Shown piece by piece: positions 45,822 through 55,425 of a DNA stretch of 64,000 nt; position 1 is the first letter of the stretch, and the number at the start of each line of letters is the position of its first letter. The stretch comes from an uncultured Sphingorhabdus sp. GTDB taxonomy: Bacteria > Pseudomonadota > Alphaproteobacteria > Sphingomonadales > Sphingomonadaceae. Made by a program: the position numbers and the translations under genes. The stretch spans positions 598,578 through 662,577 of the forward strand of contig CANLOL010000001.1 of NCBI GenBank assembly GCA_947492905.1. Reading direction: 5' to 3'. Under the pieces are notes generated by a model, which saw nothing but the letters and a program-made list of their open reading frames with translations, was not told the DNA's origin and ran no database searches.

Positions 45822-46651
45822 TGCGTATTTCTATCATATTGGTTGCTATCATGGCAGCGCTCGCTGTGTTTTTGCCCTTTTTATTGCCATGGGACTATGC
45901 CCAGATTGATTGGGATGGCGTTAACTTGGATATGACATCAACCGAAGCCTGGCAGCGCGGGCATTATTTGGGCAGCGATGATATTGGCCGTGATCGGTTA
46001 GCACGAATTTTGGCGGGAACACGCATTACAATGAGCGTCGCACTCGCTGCTGCATCGGTTGCCATGATAATCGGCATTGCATGGGGCGTTATTGCGGGAT
46101 GGGTTGGCGGACGCACCGAAGATATTATGATGCGCATAGTTGATGCGCTTTATGCCCTGCCATTCATGTTTATCGTGATTGTATTGATGGTGGTGTTTGG
46201 ACGCTCAATTTTATTGGTATTCATTGGCATTGGTGCTGTGGAATGGTTGACGATGGCGCGGGTCGTGCGCGGCGAGGTAAAAGCGATAAAATCGCGGCCC
46301 TTTATCTTGGCGGCAAAAGCCAGCGGTGCATCGTCAATATCTATCATTTTGCGGCATATATTGCCCAATATAATGGGCGTCGCCATTGCCTATTTAATGC
46401 TGACGGTGCCGCAAGTCGTTATGGTTGAGAGCTTTTTATCCTTCTTGGGCTTGGGCGTTCAAGAACCAATGACGTCGCTAGGCATATTGGTCAATGAAGG
46501 GGCGGCCCAGATGGAGATTAATCCAGCGGCATTGCTATTGCCAGGTGGGGTATTGATATTATTAATCATCAGCCTGACTATCGCAGGGGAGAGGCTGCGC
46601 GATAGGATTAATGCAGGCGCTATTAAAAACCCCAATGCGGGCGCATCATGA
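45818..46651 (+). CDS. ABC transporter permease, OppC/DppC type
   Basis: The 277-residue protein has the OppC layout with HYLGSDDIGRDRLARILAGTRITMSVALAAA, the coupling helix region FILAAKASGASSISIILRHILPN, and SFLSFLGLGVQEPMTSLG near the end. It pairs with the OppB-like permease. The ATG overlaps its upstream stop and its own stop overlaps the ATPase start, so the three are tightly coupled. Confidence 0.93.
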   Translation: MMRISIILVAIMAALAVFLPFLLPWDYAQIDWDGVNLDMTSTEAWQRGHYLGSDDIGRDRLARILAGTRITMSVALAAASVAMIIGIAWGVIAGWVGGRTEDIMMRIVDALYALPFMFIVIVLMVVFGRSILLVFIGIGAVEWLTMARVVRGEVKAIKSRPFILAAKASGASSISIILRHILPNIMGVAIAYLMLTVPQVVMVESFLSFLGLGVQEPMTSLGILVNEGAAQMEINPAALLLPGGVLILLIISLTIAGERLRDRINAGAIKNPNAGAS

Positions 46652-48195
46652 TTTATAGCGCGCGCAACTTGTCGATTGAAATTGATAGCACTGCTTTGGT
46701 GCATGATGTGAATTTTGATATAGCAGCAGGCAAAATATTGGCATTAGCGGGGGCATCGGGATCGGGCAAAACATTGACCTGTCTCTCGCCATTTGGATTA
46801 AACGCAGGGCAAGCCTCTGGCAGCGCGATATTATTGGGCCAAGACATTATCGGATTATCCGAACATATATTATCGCCCATTCGTGCGCGCGATGTTGGTT
46901 TCATCTTTCAACAGCCGCTTACGGCCTTAACGCCGCACCTTAATATAGCCGCGCATCTAACAGAAGCTTCTATGCAAGCTGGTATTTCGCCATCGCACGA
47001 GAGCTTAATCAGCATGTTAGAGAGGGTTGGGTTGTCCAGGCCAGCAGATAAATTACGCCAATATCCGCATCAATTATCGGGCGGCGAACGGCAAAGAATA
47101 TGTATTGCTATGGGGATTGCGCACAATCCAAAATTACTGGTGGCGGATGAACCTACCAGCGCGCTAGATGCCGAATTGCGGCGTGATATCATGCTATTGC
47201 TGCGCGATATTTGCCGCGAAGAAAATATGGCAATGTTGCTGGTGAGCCATGATTTAGCATCGATTGAGAGCAGCGCCGATGATGCCATCTTGCTTCAAAA
47301 AGGGCGTATAGAGGAGGTTAGTCCGACCCGCTTATTAGTGCAAAAACCCAAAAGCGAATATGGCGCGCGTTTGATGGCGGCAACGCCGCGCATGGACGAA
47401 AAACTATCACCTTCACCCCCTGTCGGTGACACTTTGTTGAATGCGCGTGATATATGCGTTAATTTTTCGCGACCTTTTCAATTTTTTCGCAACAAAAGCG
47501 AGGATAATATGGTGCGCGCCGTGCGTAATGTATCGCTAACTATTGCCCAAGGCGAGACGTTAGCAATAGTGGGAGGCTCTGGTTCTGGCAAATCTACTTT
47601 GGCGCGGGCAATCGCTGGACTGGGACCCATGAGCGAAGGGCAAATAGTCTGGAAAGATAGCGTGTTACCGGCAAAAAGAAGCCGCGAAAACCGGGCCTTG
47701 ATGCAACCCGTTTTTCAAGACCCAATTGCCAGCCTTGATCCTAAATGGCGCGTGCGCAATATTATTTTAGAGCCGCAAAAATATCTACTAGATGATATGT
47801 CTGATATATTGAGCGCAGAAGAATTGCTTATGGAAGTAGGATTAGATTCAGAATTTCTTGACCGTTTGCCTGCACAATTATCGGGTGGTCAGGCGCAGCG
47901 CGTTGCTATTGCAAGGGCGTTATCGGTAAATCCGCAGCTGCTGATTTTGGATGAAGCGACTTCTGCGCTCGACCCATTAGCTGCGCATAGCATTGCTCAG
48001 ACATTACAAAATTTACAGGAAAAACGGGGTCTTGCTATCATGATGGTGACGCATGATTTAGCATTGGCACGCCGTATAGCGCATCAAATTGGTGTGATGA
48101 AAGACGGGCAATTGGTGGACTATCAATCCAAAGAAAGTTTATTTGCTAATCCGCAGCACGAAGCAACTCAGGCGCTGATTCACAATAGCCATTAA
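46648..48195 (+). CDS. Fused dual ABC ATPase (OppD-OppF type)
   Basis: The 515-residue protein carries two ABC domains. The first (about 1-245) has Walker A GASGSGKTLT, signature LSGGERQRICIA and Walker B LLVADEPTSALD. The second (about 265-515) has GGSGSGKSTLA, LSGGQAQRVAIARA and LLILDEATSALD. It combines the two separate ATPases of the Opp system in one chain, as in YejF-type transporters. It ends a four-gene rightward run. No solute-binding protein gene accompanies it. Confidence 0.93.
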   Translation: MIYSARNLSIEIDSTALVHDVNFDIAAGKILALAGASGSGKTLTCLSPFGLNAGQASGSAILLGQDIIGLSEHILSPIRARDVGFIFQQPLTALTPHLNIAAHLTEASMQAGISPSHESLISMLERVGLSRPADKLRQYPHQLSGGERQRICIAMGIAHNPKLLVADEPTSALDAELRRDIMLLLRDICREENMAMLLVSHDLASIESSADDAILLQKGRIEEVSPTRLLVQKPKSEYGARLMAATPRMDEKLSPSPPVGDTLLNARDICVNFSRPFQFFRNKSEDNMVRAVRNVSLTIAQGETLAIVGGSGSGKSTLARAIAGLGPMSEGQIVWKDSVLPAKRSRENRALMQPVFQDPIASLDPKWRVRNIILEPQKYLLDDMSDILSAEELLMEVGLDSEFLDRLPAQLSGGQAQRVAIARALSVNPQLLILDEATSALDPLAAHSIAQTLQNLQEKRGLAIMMVTHDLALARRIAHQIGVMKDGQLVDYQSKESLFANPQHEATQALIHNSH

Positions 48196-48216
48196 ATTGT
48201 TCGCTAGAAACAAAAC

Positions 48217-48247
48217 GGACCGCAGTGCCCCCAAAGCCCTGCGATCC
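48217..48247 (-). terminator. Terminator for the TorF-type porin gene
   Basis: Read leftward, GGATCGCAG (48247-48239) pairs with CTGCGGTCC (48225-48217) over 9 bp with one G-U, followed by GTTTTGTTT. The convergent ABC operon could use the reverse structure less well because one pair becomes an A-C mismatch. Confidence 0.65.
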
Positions 48248-48270
48248 ATTTTTGTTTAATATATTTATTA

Positions 48271-49026
48271 TTAGAAGCTTACGCCCAATGTAAATACAAC
48301 TGCATCGTCAGTTATGCCATCAATTGATGGTAATCCAGTATCAGTTGAGATGTAAGCGAGGCTAGCAGTAAGATTGCTTGTCACGGCATAATCAGCGCTG
48401 ATTGAGAAATCAGTATAATCATTGTCATCAGAAATCGTCAAAGAACCATTATTATAGCCAAAGTGCGCATTTAATGTGATGGGTGTTTCTGGAACGGCAA
48501 CGGATAAATCTGTATAAAGATAGATATTGTCATTATCAGCGATTGCTGATTGGCTCCAAGCATAATTAGCACCAACGGTTAGAGATGCTGGGCCGAGATC
48601 ACCAGAGATAGAAGCATAAGGCTCGAAAAAGTCGCTTGGTCCGCCTAATTCTTCGTTACCATTTGGGAAATAGAAGTATAATAGGCCAACATCAGCCGAT
48701 AAGCCGCCGCCAATATCGCCAGACCAACCGCCATAAATATCAACTTCGGTATGACCAAATGTGTCTGAATCTTCTAATGATGAACCCCAAACACCAACAT
48801 AAAAACCGCTGTCATGGTTTACATCAATACCGCCTTGAACAGCGATATCACCGTCAGAGAAGCCTAAGCCACGGAAACGATAGTCAGTTGTAAGGGCTGC
48901 ATTGCCAGATACTGTAAATTCACTTGATGATTCTTCTTCGGCTTCTTGAGCAAAAGAAGGGGTTGCTGTCGCTAAAAGAGCAGCAAGAGATACTTTGCCT
49001 GTTAAGGCTATTATGGATGTGCGCAT
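48271..49026 (-). CDS. TorF-family putative porin
   Basis: A signal peptide (cleavage after SFA, residue 26) precedes a beta-rich 225-residue barrel. GNAALTTDYRFRGLGFSDGDIAVQGGIDVNHDSGFYVGVWGS is diagnostic of TorF porins (TIGR02001-type), and the last residue is Phe (LGVSF), as usual for outer-membrane proteins. It is expressed from its own promoter within the 239-bp upstream gap and ends at a clear terminator. The substrate is unknown. Confidence 0.92.
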   Translation of the reverse strand: MRTSIIALTGKVSLAALLATATPSFAQEAEEESSSEFTVSGNAALTTDYRFRGLGFSDGDIAVQGGIDVNHDSGFYVGVWGSSLEDSDTFGHTEVDIYGGWSGDIGGGLSADVGLLYFYFPNGNEELGGPSDFFEPYASISGDLGPASLTVGANYAWSQSAIADNDNIYLYTDLSVAVPETPITLNAHFGYNNGSLTISDDNDYTDFSISADYAVTSNLTASLAYISTDTGLPSIDGITDDAVVFTLGVSF

Positions 49027-49265
49027 GATTATTCCTTAATTAAAATTGCTATACACATTCCATCCTGCGAACTGGGTGCTGATTATCTTACCTGCTTACC
49101 AGTGATGCTGTAGTGGACGATTGTGCACCTGCTAACAAGTGAAAAATGACCATGCATAAAAAATTAGTGCAGCATTGTTGCCCTATTACAACAAAATAAG
49201 AGAGCGATGGTTTCTAGTGAAATTTAATTGCTTAAATTATGCTAAAAAATAATGATTTAATGAAA

Positions 49266-50555
49266 TCACTTGATTTTCTTTAATGCGGCTAATGTTTCCT
49301 TTGTAATGTCCAGATGGACATCGCGTTGTGGGAATGGGAACTCCACACCATGCTCTTCAAACTCAAACCAAATTTGTTTCATGATATCAGATTTTATATT
49401 GCTAACGCCTGCTTGGGGATCTTTTATCCAAATTCGATATTCAAAATTAACACTATTATCGCCAAATTCTTTTATCAAAACCTTAGGCTCTGGCCTTTTT
49501 AAAATGCGGCTATGATCTTTTGCAAGCTCCAGCAATATTTTCTCTACTAATTTAATATCGCTATTATAAGCAACGCCAACAGGAATACGGACGCGCACAT
49601 TTTTGCTGGAATAAGACCAATTCTCAACTTCATTGGTCATCATATTTTCATTTGGAATTAAATGTTCTTTGCCATCGCGGGTTATGATGGAAACCGCTCT
49701 AATGCCGATTTTGTTAACCCAGCCAAAACTATCGCCAATGGCAATAACATCGCCTGGTTTAATCGAACGATCCATGAGCAAAATAATGCCTGAGATTAAA
49801 TTACCAAAGGTTTTTTGTAGACCAAAACCAATTGCTAAACCAAAGGCACCAGAGAAAAATGCTAATGCCGTTAAGTCGATACCCAATATATCCATAGCCA
49901 ATAAAAAGCCGACAACGATCATCGCGACGTTGGATAATTTCTCTACCAATACGCGCTGCCCATCATCAACATGGCTATTGCGCTCTAAGAGTATAGAGAT
50001 TAATCGCCCGCCCAATCTTATGGCAGCAATAAAGACAATAACGACTAAGACTGCGGTTATGGCAAATTCTAATGTGAGTGGAAATCCGCCAATAGTTTCC
50101 GCTTCATCTGGTTTCACAGCAGATAATTTATGACCAAATCCCGTCAATGTGCTGTGCATTGTCCAGATGAATAAGGCGAATGAAACCGCTGTTGCGCTCC
50201 AAAAGCCGATTTTCAACCCGCGCAGTAATTTTTGTGCCATTGCTGCGATACAAAAAGTCATCGCTAATGCTAATAATAATTGCGGATATATATCCCAAGG
50301 ATAGAGATATAATGCCACAGCTAATAGCAATGCAGATATTAAATTGGTGGTAATCGAGCTGGCGACTTCCAACAAATCAACATGTTTGATTTCCTCATGC
50401 CCTTCGACAAGTTGATATAATTTAGGACCAATAAACCGGCCAATAAAATAAGCAATGCAAACTGCAGCAGCTATTATTGCAACAGCTATGGCAATCATAA
50501 CCCATTCAGATTGCGTTGGAAAATCTGCAATCAAGTCCATCCAATATTCGGCCAT
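49266..50555 (-). CDS. MscS-family mechanosensitive ion channel
   Basis: The 429-residue protein has several N-terminal membrane helices, then the pore helix and MscS domain: ALAFFSGAFGLAIGFGLQKTFGNLISGIILLMDRSIKPGDVIAIGDSFGWVNKIGIRAV in position, with HLIPNENMMTNEVENWSYSS-like sequence after it. It would release ions when the membrane is stretched. The ATG overlaps the stop of the metC-like gene (TAATG), an odd functional partner for co-translation. Confidence 0.93.
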   Translation of the reverse strand: MAEYWMDLIADFPTQSEWVMIAIAVAIIAAAVCIAYFIGRFIGPKLYQLVEGHEEIKHVDLLEVASSITTNLISALLLAVALYLYPWDIYPQLLLALAMTFCIAAMAQKLLRGLKIGFWSATAVSFALFIWTMHSTLTGFGHKLSAVKPDEAETIGGFPLTLEFAITAVLVVIVFIAAIRLGGRLISILLERNSHVDDGQRVLVEKLSNVAMIVVGFLLAMDILGIDLTALAFFSGAFGLAIGFGLQKTFGNLISGIILLMDRSIKPGDVIAIGDSFGWVNKIGIRAVSIITRDGKEHLIPNENMMTNEVENWSYSSKNVRVRIPVGVAYNSDIKLVEKILLELAKDHSRILKRPEPKVLIKEFGDNSVNFEYRIWIKDPQAGVSNIKSDIMKQIWFEFEEHGVEFPFPQRDVHLDITKETLAALKKIK

Positions 50556-51799
50556 TATTTCATTTCCTTGTTCATTGCTTGCGCTAGATCCGCGATAAGA
50601 TCATTGCAATCTTCTAGGCCAATTTGTAGTCTAATGACCGCGCCATCTTCTTGCCATTGGGTTGCGCTGCGGTTTTGTTCGGGATGAACAAGAAGCGCTA
50701 AGCTCTCAAACCCACCCCAGCTAAAGCCAATCCCATAAAGGTTGAGATTATCGATGATATGCGCTGCCCTTTTCTTATCGCCTTTAATGATAAAGGAGAA
50801 TAATCCGGATGACCCTTTATAATCACGTTTCCATATTTTATGCCCCGGACATGATGGCAATGCGGGGTGAAGCACTTTATCGACATCGTCGCGTTTATCC
50901 AGCCAATGCGCTATTTTTAGGGCTGATTGCTCGTGCGTTTTTAAACGCGCCGCCATAGTGCGCAGACCGCGCGCTGCCAAATATGCATCATCGGGGGATA
51001 CGACTTGACCCAATTGGCGCGCCGTTTTTCTCAGGCGCAACCAATATTTCTCATGCGTAGTAAGCGAACCCATCATCACATCGCTATGACCAACAATATA
51101 TTTTGTGGCGGCGATAATGCTAATATCAATACCTTTTTCTAAGGCAGGATAAAAATAGGATGTTGCCCACGTATTATCGAGCAATGTGATAATATTATGT
51201 TTTTTCGCAACTGCGCAAATTGCTGGAATATCGGTAATTTCAAAGGTTAAACTGCCGGGACTTTCCATCAAAATGGCCTTGGTATTGGCGCAGAATAATT
51301 CTTCTATAGCGCTGCCAATTAAGGGATCAAAAAAGCGGGTTTCTATGCCCATTCTTTTTAACAATCCATTGGCAAACCCGCGCGATGGGTCATAACTATT
51401 GTCACTCATGAGCAAGACATCACCGGGCTTTAACACCGATAATAATGCGATATTAATAGCAGCTACCCCTGATGGAAATAATAATGTCCCATAAGCACCA
51501 GAGGTTTCCGGCGATTCCATTTCGGTAATGGCCTTAGCCAGCGACCATTGGGTTGGACTGCCGCGGCGGCCATAGAAAAATTCTTCGTCCCCGCCGCGTT
51601 TAACGCCATCGGCTAGATCGGCGCAATTATCATATAAATGCGTACTGGCCCGCCAAACAGGGGTGTTCACAACTGGCCCTGTCCACTCTGGATCACGGCC
51701 AGCGGTCACAATTTTGGTATCGGGTGCGCTATTATCTATCGCACTTTTATCCGAGTCCTTATGCTCTTTATTAGAGCCATCCTTAGGTGGTTTGCTCAA
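50555..51799 (-). CDS. metC: Cystathionine beta-lyase MetC-like PLP enzyme
   Basis: This Cys/Met-metabolism PLP enzyme of 414 residues shows FYGRRGSPTQWSL, PGDVLLMSDNSYDPSR, LLDNTWATSYFYPALEKGIDISI and the PLP lysine in ATKYIVGHSDVMMG (about residue 230). The sequence fits cystathionine beta-lyase, which makes homocysteine. About 35 extra hydrophilic residues precede the usual start, so a slightly later start is possible. It lies 12 bp after sseA and overlaps mscS by 1 bp. Confidence 0.92.
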   Translation of the reverse strand: MSKPPKDGSNKEHKDSDKSAIDNSAPDTKIVTAGRDPEWTGPVVNTPVWRASTHLYDNCADLADGVKRGGDEEFFYGRRGSPTQWSLAKAITEMESPETSGAYGTLLFPSGVAAINIALLSVLKPGDVLLMSDNSYDPSRGFANGLLKRMGIETRFFDPLIGSAIEELFCANTKAILMESPGSLTFEITDIPAICAVAKKHNIITLLDNTWATSYFYPALEKGIDISIIAATKYIVGHSDVMMGSLTTHEKYWLRLRKTARQLGQVVSPDDAYLAARGLRTMAARLKTHEQSALKIAHWLDKRDDVDKVLHPALPSCPGHKIWKRDYKGSSGLFSFIIKGDKKRAAHIIDNLNLYGIGFSWGGFESLALLVHPEQNRSATQWQEDGAVIRLQIGLEDCNDLIADLAQAMNKEMK

Positions 51800-51811
51800 A
51801 TCCGCTCCTAA

Positions 51812-52648
51812 TTATGCGCTTTCTTTTGGCGTATCGCTATCGGCTGCCCATTCTGACCAGCTACCATCATAGAGCGATACATCTTCTTTGCCCATTAATT
51901 TCAAGCCAAATATGAGCACGGATGCTGTCATGCCGCTACCGCATGTGGTAATCATGGGTTTGGATAGATCAACGCCTGATCCGCTAAAAGCAGCACTTAA
52001 TGCATCACCAGTTTTCCATGTGCCATCATCATTGAATAAAGAGCCATGCGGCAAATTACAGCTGCCAGGAATATGCCCAGAAGGAAGTGCTGCATTAGGT
52101 TCGGCATCGCTACCATTAAAACGACCTGCGGGACGTGCGTCTAATACGGCGGCATCTTTGCTATGCAGGTTGGACAGCATATCGGCCTTAGTGCGCACGG
52201 CGCTATCATCTTTCCACACGGTGAAATGGCGGTGGCGTAATGTTTCTTTGCCTGTATCAAGCGCGCGGCCTTCGGCTTTCCATTTGGCCAATCCACCATC
52301 CAGAACGGCCACTTCATGCGCACCAAATATAGTTAGCATCCACCATGCACGGCAGGCGCTTTTCAAGGGGCTATCATCATAAACTACAATGCGGCTGCCA
52401 TCACCAAGGCCCAATGATTGCATACGGCTCGCGAATTTTTCAGCAGTTGGCAGCATATTGGGAATATCAGAGCTGCTATCCGTAATTTCTGCCAAATCCA
52501 TAAATACAGCACCAGGTATATGGCCGCCTTCATATTCAGCCGCAGGGTTGCGTCCAGAACCAGGCAAGAAAAGAGTGGCATCAATAACCCGCAAGTCAGA
52601 TGCTCCTAATTCATTAGCTAGCCATTCTGTTGATACCAATTGTTCCAT
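51812..52648 (-). CDS. sseA: 3-mercaptopyruvate/thiosulfate sulfurtransferase
   Basis: Two rhodanese domains make up 278 residues. The active Cys lies in TTCGSGMTASV (about residue 234), where the CGSGxTA loop is typical of mercaptopyruvate sulfurtransferases rather than thiosulfate-specific rhodaneses. GRNPAAEYEGGHIPGAVFMDL is the N-terminal signature. It moves sulfur from mercaptopyruvate to acceptors. It heads an sseA-metC-mscS operon, linking two sulfur amino-acid enzymes. Confidence 0.93.
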   Translation of the reverse strand: MEQLVSTEWLANELGASDLRVIDATLFLPGSGRNPAAEYEGGHIPGAVFMDLAEITDSSSDIPNMLPTAEKFASRMQSLGLGDGSRIVVYDDSPLKSACRAWWMLTIFGAHEVAVLDGGLAKWKAEGRALDTGKETLRHRHFTVWKDDSAVRTKADMLSNLHSKDAAVLDARPAGRFNGSDAEPNAALPSGHIPGSCNLPHGSLFNDDGTWKTGDALSAAFSGSGVDLSKPMITTCGSGMTASVLIFGLKLMGKEDVSLYDGSWSEWAADSDTPKESA

Positions 52649-52805
52649 ATTCCACGCCCCTTAATAGTGAATCTATAGCGTTAAGACTATAAGCGAAATT
52701 TGCTTTAGTCGAGCATTGTTCACGCCAGATGTTGATTTTTGGATTTTGCTCTTAAATGATGTATTTTTGTAACAATTTTATGGCGAATGAAGAACAAATC
52801 ACTTG

Positions 52806-53564
52806 TTAAATCGCAGATGAAGGATTTGATCCAATCATATATAATCCAGTCCCATGGCGTTTTAGCCAATCATCAGCCTCTAATCTGTCGCCTTCATATA
52901 TGGTGTCGAGCCATTCATAGAAAGCTGCGCTATGATTCATATGTTTGATATGCGCCACTTCATGGGCAATCACGCTACACCGCACCGAAACAGGCGCCAT
53001 TATTAAGCGCCAATTGAGCCGAATAGTGCCGCGCGTTGAACAGCTCCCCCAACGGCCCCGCGCATCGCCGATAGATAATTTAGGAACAGGAGCTTTGGCA
53101 ATAGTGCAATAATGCGCAATATCGTCGCTATATGTTATACGCGCTTGTTCTTTCATCCATCTTATTATGCGATTTGGGATATGGTCTTTTGGCCCTCCAA
53201 GACGAATGATGCCAGATTCTTGGATTATTTTACGGCCTAAATCTTCATCCCATTCGATGATATGCGTTTCACCTTCAAATGCAATTTGTGCACCATCCTT
53301 AATCTCCACCGCTTTTGGGGCGGTTTCAAAACGGGTTGCTATCCATTGTGTTTTGCGGTGGATAAATTCAATCGCACTATCATAAGGCGCATGCATAGGC
53401 AGCGATATTTTAATGACGCCACGCACAACATCAGTACGCAGCGATATATTGCGCGAACGCGGATTGCGCTTCCATACCAATCCTATTTCACGCCCCTCGA
53501 TTGTAATAGAATCGGGTTCGCTAGAGCGGTTTTTCGATAATATGCTGTTCAATCGGTCCAGCAT
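52806..53564 (-). CDS. M48/YgjP-like zinc metallopeptidase (DUF45)
   Basis: The zinc site HEVAHIKHMNHS (HEXXH plus a distal His) follows RWGSCSTRGTIRLNWRLIMAP, the DUF45/YgjP signature. The N-terminus has RNPRSRNISLRTD. I place the start at ATG 53564 (MLDRLNSILS), giving 252 residues; a longer version from 53609 would extend further into the overlapping ycgN. It overlaps ycgN by 44 bp. The natural substrate is unknown. It is the last of a SCO, ycgN, peptidase operon. Confidence 0.9.
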   Translation of the reverse strand: MLDRLNSILSKNRSSEPDSITIEGREIGLVWKRNPRSRNISLRTDVVRGVIKISLPMHAPYDSAIEFIHRKTQWIATRFETAPKAVEIKDGAQIAFEGETHIIEWDEDLGRKIIQESGIIRLGGPKDHIPNRIIRWMKEQARITYSDDIAHYCTIAKAPVPKLSIGDARGRWGSCSTRGTIRLNWRLIMAPVSVRCSVIAHEVAHIKHMNHSAAFYEWLDTIYEGDRLEADDWLKRHGTGLYMIGSNPSSAI

Positions 53565-53985
53565 GATCCTCCGATATAGCGCGTCCGCGAACGGACATGC
53601 CTGCCTCAACTATGGTTTCATGGCTGCCGCTTTTCAGATAATGCCAATCATAGAGCGGTTTGCCTTCTGCCCTTAATTTATAAGCACATGTATCGGGAAG
53701 CCAAGGAAAATCATCGACATTATTTTTGGTAAGCCGAATACAATCGGGCACTAAGAAGCGCCGCCGCCGATAATCGCTGCATTGGCCGCTCTGCGTATCA
53801 AGCAATTTACAGGCGACATTGGTGGGATATATGCGGCCAGTGTCTTCGTCTTGAACTTTATGCAGACAGCATTTTCCGCATCCATCGCATAATGCTTCCC
53901 ATTGGGCGCGGTCTAGGCTCTCAAGTGGAAGTTCCCAAAAATTTATGGTCTCAGGCGCGCTCAATCTAGCGCACCCATTTGACAA
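53521..53985 (-). CDS. YcgN-family cysteine-cluster protein (UPF0260)
   Basis: The 154-residue protein carries LCDGCGKCCLHKVQDEDTG with its cysteine cluster, then YPTNVACKLLD, CSDYRRRRFLVPDCIRL and WLPDTCAYKL, the UPF0260 pattern. The cysteines may hold a metal or Fe-S cluster; the function is not known. It overlaps the SCO gene by 20 bp and the peptidase by 44 bp. Confidence 0.93.
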   Translation of the reverse strand: MSNGCARLSAPETINFWELPLESLDRAQWEALCDGCGKCCLHKVQDEDTGRIYPTNVACKLLDTQSGQCSDYRRRRFLVPDCIRLTKNNVDDFPWLPDTCAYKLRAEGKPLYDWHYLKSGSHETIVEAGMSVRGRAISEDHAGPIEQHIIEKPL

Positions 53986-54643
53986 GTTCTTGCATGACCA
54001 ATTTTGGCGAACCTTCGTCTATTTCTGTGTTGGGATCATCAAGCGGCAGCAGCGCCAATGGTAAACCATCGGGCGCCATTAAATAGGCAAGCTGCGAATG
54101 CGCCATTAAATAATTATTCTCTGGGTCAACAGCGCCCTCTGTTGGCTCGACCTTATTATATATAACAGCAAATTTTTTCGCGGTTTGCGCTGTTTCTTCG
54201 TCGCTACCGCTGAGGCCAATGAGGCGCGGATGAAAGGCAGCGGTAAATTGTTTGAGTATATCGGCTGTATCGCGCTTTGGATCAATGCTAATGAATATGG
54301 GTTGGATTTTGGCGGCAAGCTCGGCTTCATCATTTTCAAATTCAATCAAACCAGCCATTAAATTTTGCATATCCGGAGAACAAATATCGGGACAGCTGGT
54401 ATAGCCAAAATAGACAATACGATATTGACCATCAAATTCTTTATAGGTGCGTGCTTGCCCATTTTGGTCGGTTAATGTGAAATCACCGCCAATGGTTGCC
54501 CCTGCTAGCGGTGCATCGGATAATGGGATTTGTTCATTACCGCACCCTATAACGAACATGGAAAATAACGCTGTTAAGGCTATATTTTTAAGCGATCTAT
54601 TATTGGGTTTCTGGGATGAGCCCATATGATTATTTTTGTTCAT
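53966..54643 (-). CDS. SCO1/SenC-family copper-chaperone-like protein
   Basis: The metal site is complete: Cys-Pro-Asp-Ile-Cys in YFGYTSCPDICSPDM (about residues 80-90) and the distal His in LMAHSQLAYLM (about 179). A hydrophobic N-terminal segment ending VIGCG is a probable lipobox, so it is anchored at the periplasmic face. SCO proteins help build the CuA site of cytochrome oxidase. It has 225 residues. It leads the SCO-ycgN-peptidase operon and is divergent from the ankyrin gene. Confidence 0.94.
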   Translation of the reverse strand: MNKNNHMGSSQKPNNRSLKNIALTALFSMFVIGCGNEQIPLSDAPLAGATIGGDFTLTDQNGQARTYKEFDGQYRIVYFGYTSCPDICSPDMQNLMAGLIEFENDEAELAAKIQPIFISIDPKRDTADILKQFTAAFHPRLIGLSGSDEETAQTAKKFAVIYNKVEPTEGAVDPENNYLMAHSQLAYLMAPDGLPLALLPLDDPNTEIDEGSPKLVMQELVKWVR

Positions 54644-54737
54644 TTGAAATCCATAGTGATAATGCTAATAAGGGAATCGATATTTGGCTTTATAGAGCCA
54701 GAATAAGATTTAACATATAATATTTGGGGTTTAGTGC

Positions 54738-55400
54738 ATGTCGTCTCTATCTATCAAAGGCATATTTTTGAAATCAGCAATAATGTTATCTGTATTTTTT
54801 GGCCTTCAAAATACAGCGCAAGCCCAATTTACAAATACCGATAGTGATAAATTTTTGGAAGCGGTTGATAAGCGCGATGGCGCAGAAGCCACTAAATTTA
54901 TCGATCAAGGCCTTGTGAATACTAAACAACGCATAACAGGCCGTACAGCCTTGCACATTGTGGTCGAGCGCCGCGACTCGAGATGGTTGAATTTCTTATT
55001 GGCCAAAAAAGCACGTCCTGACGTTAAGGATCGCGATGGGCTCTCTCCGTTAATGCGCGCTGTGGAGTTAAATTTTGTCGAAGGCGTTGAATCTATTTTA
55101 TCGCGCAATGCTAATGTTGATTATCCTAATCGTAGCGGTGAAACGCCGCTCATTAAAGCGGTGCAATTGGGGCGTCCAAATTTGGTGCAGATATTATTAG
55201 ATGCAGGTGCTGATCCTGATCGTAATGATATTATTCAAGGCCTTTCAGCCCGCGAATATGCAGCGCGTGATCCGCGTAAAAGCAGATTATTAGCAATGAT
55301 TGAAGCCCATGAAGAAAAGAAAAAGAAAGAGGCTGAAGAAAAAGGCCAAACCGGCAAAGGCCTTGATTTATCGGGTTTCACTGGTCCAACGCTGGATTGA
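54738..55400 (+). CDS. Exported ankyrin-repeat protein
   Basis: After a signal peptide (ending NTAQA, residue about 31), four to five ankyrin repeats are visible, for example GRTALHIVVERRDSRWLNFLLAKKARPDVKD, then GLSPLMRAVELNFVEGVESIL and GETPLIKAVQLGRPNLVQILLDAGADPD. A Lys/Glu-rich tail follows. It has 220 residues and would bind another protein in the periplasm. It is divergent from the SCO gene across 94 bp. Confidence 0.93.
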   Translation: MSSLSIKGIFLKSAIMLSVFFGLQNTAQAQFTNTDSDKFLEAVDKRDGAEATKFIDQGLVNTKQRITGRTALHIVVERRDSRWLNFLLAKKARPDVKDRDGLSPLMRAVELNFVEGVESILSRNANVDYPNRSGETPLIKAVQLGRPNLVQILLDAGADPDRNDIIQGLSAREYAARDPRKSRLLAMIEAHEEKKKKEAEEKGQTGKGLDLSGFTGPTLD

Positions 55401-55404
55401 TAGA

Positions 55405-55425
55405 CAATTTAATCAAATTGTTTTT
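55405..55425 (+). terminator. Short terminator after the ankyrin gene
   Basis: CAATTT (55405-55410) and AAATTG (55415-55420) form a 6-bp AT-rich stem with a 4-base loop, followed by TTTTT. The stem also contains the stop codon of the convergent MFS gene. Confidence 0.45.
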
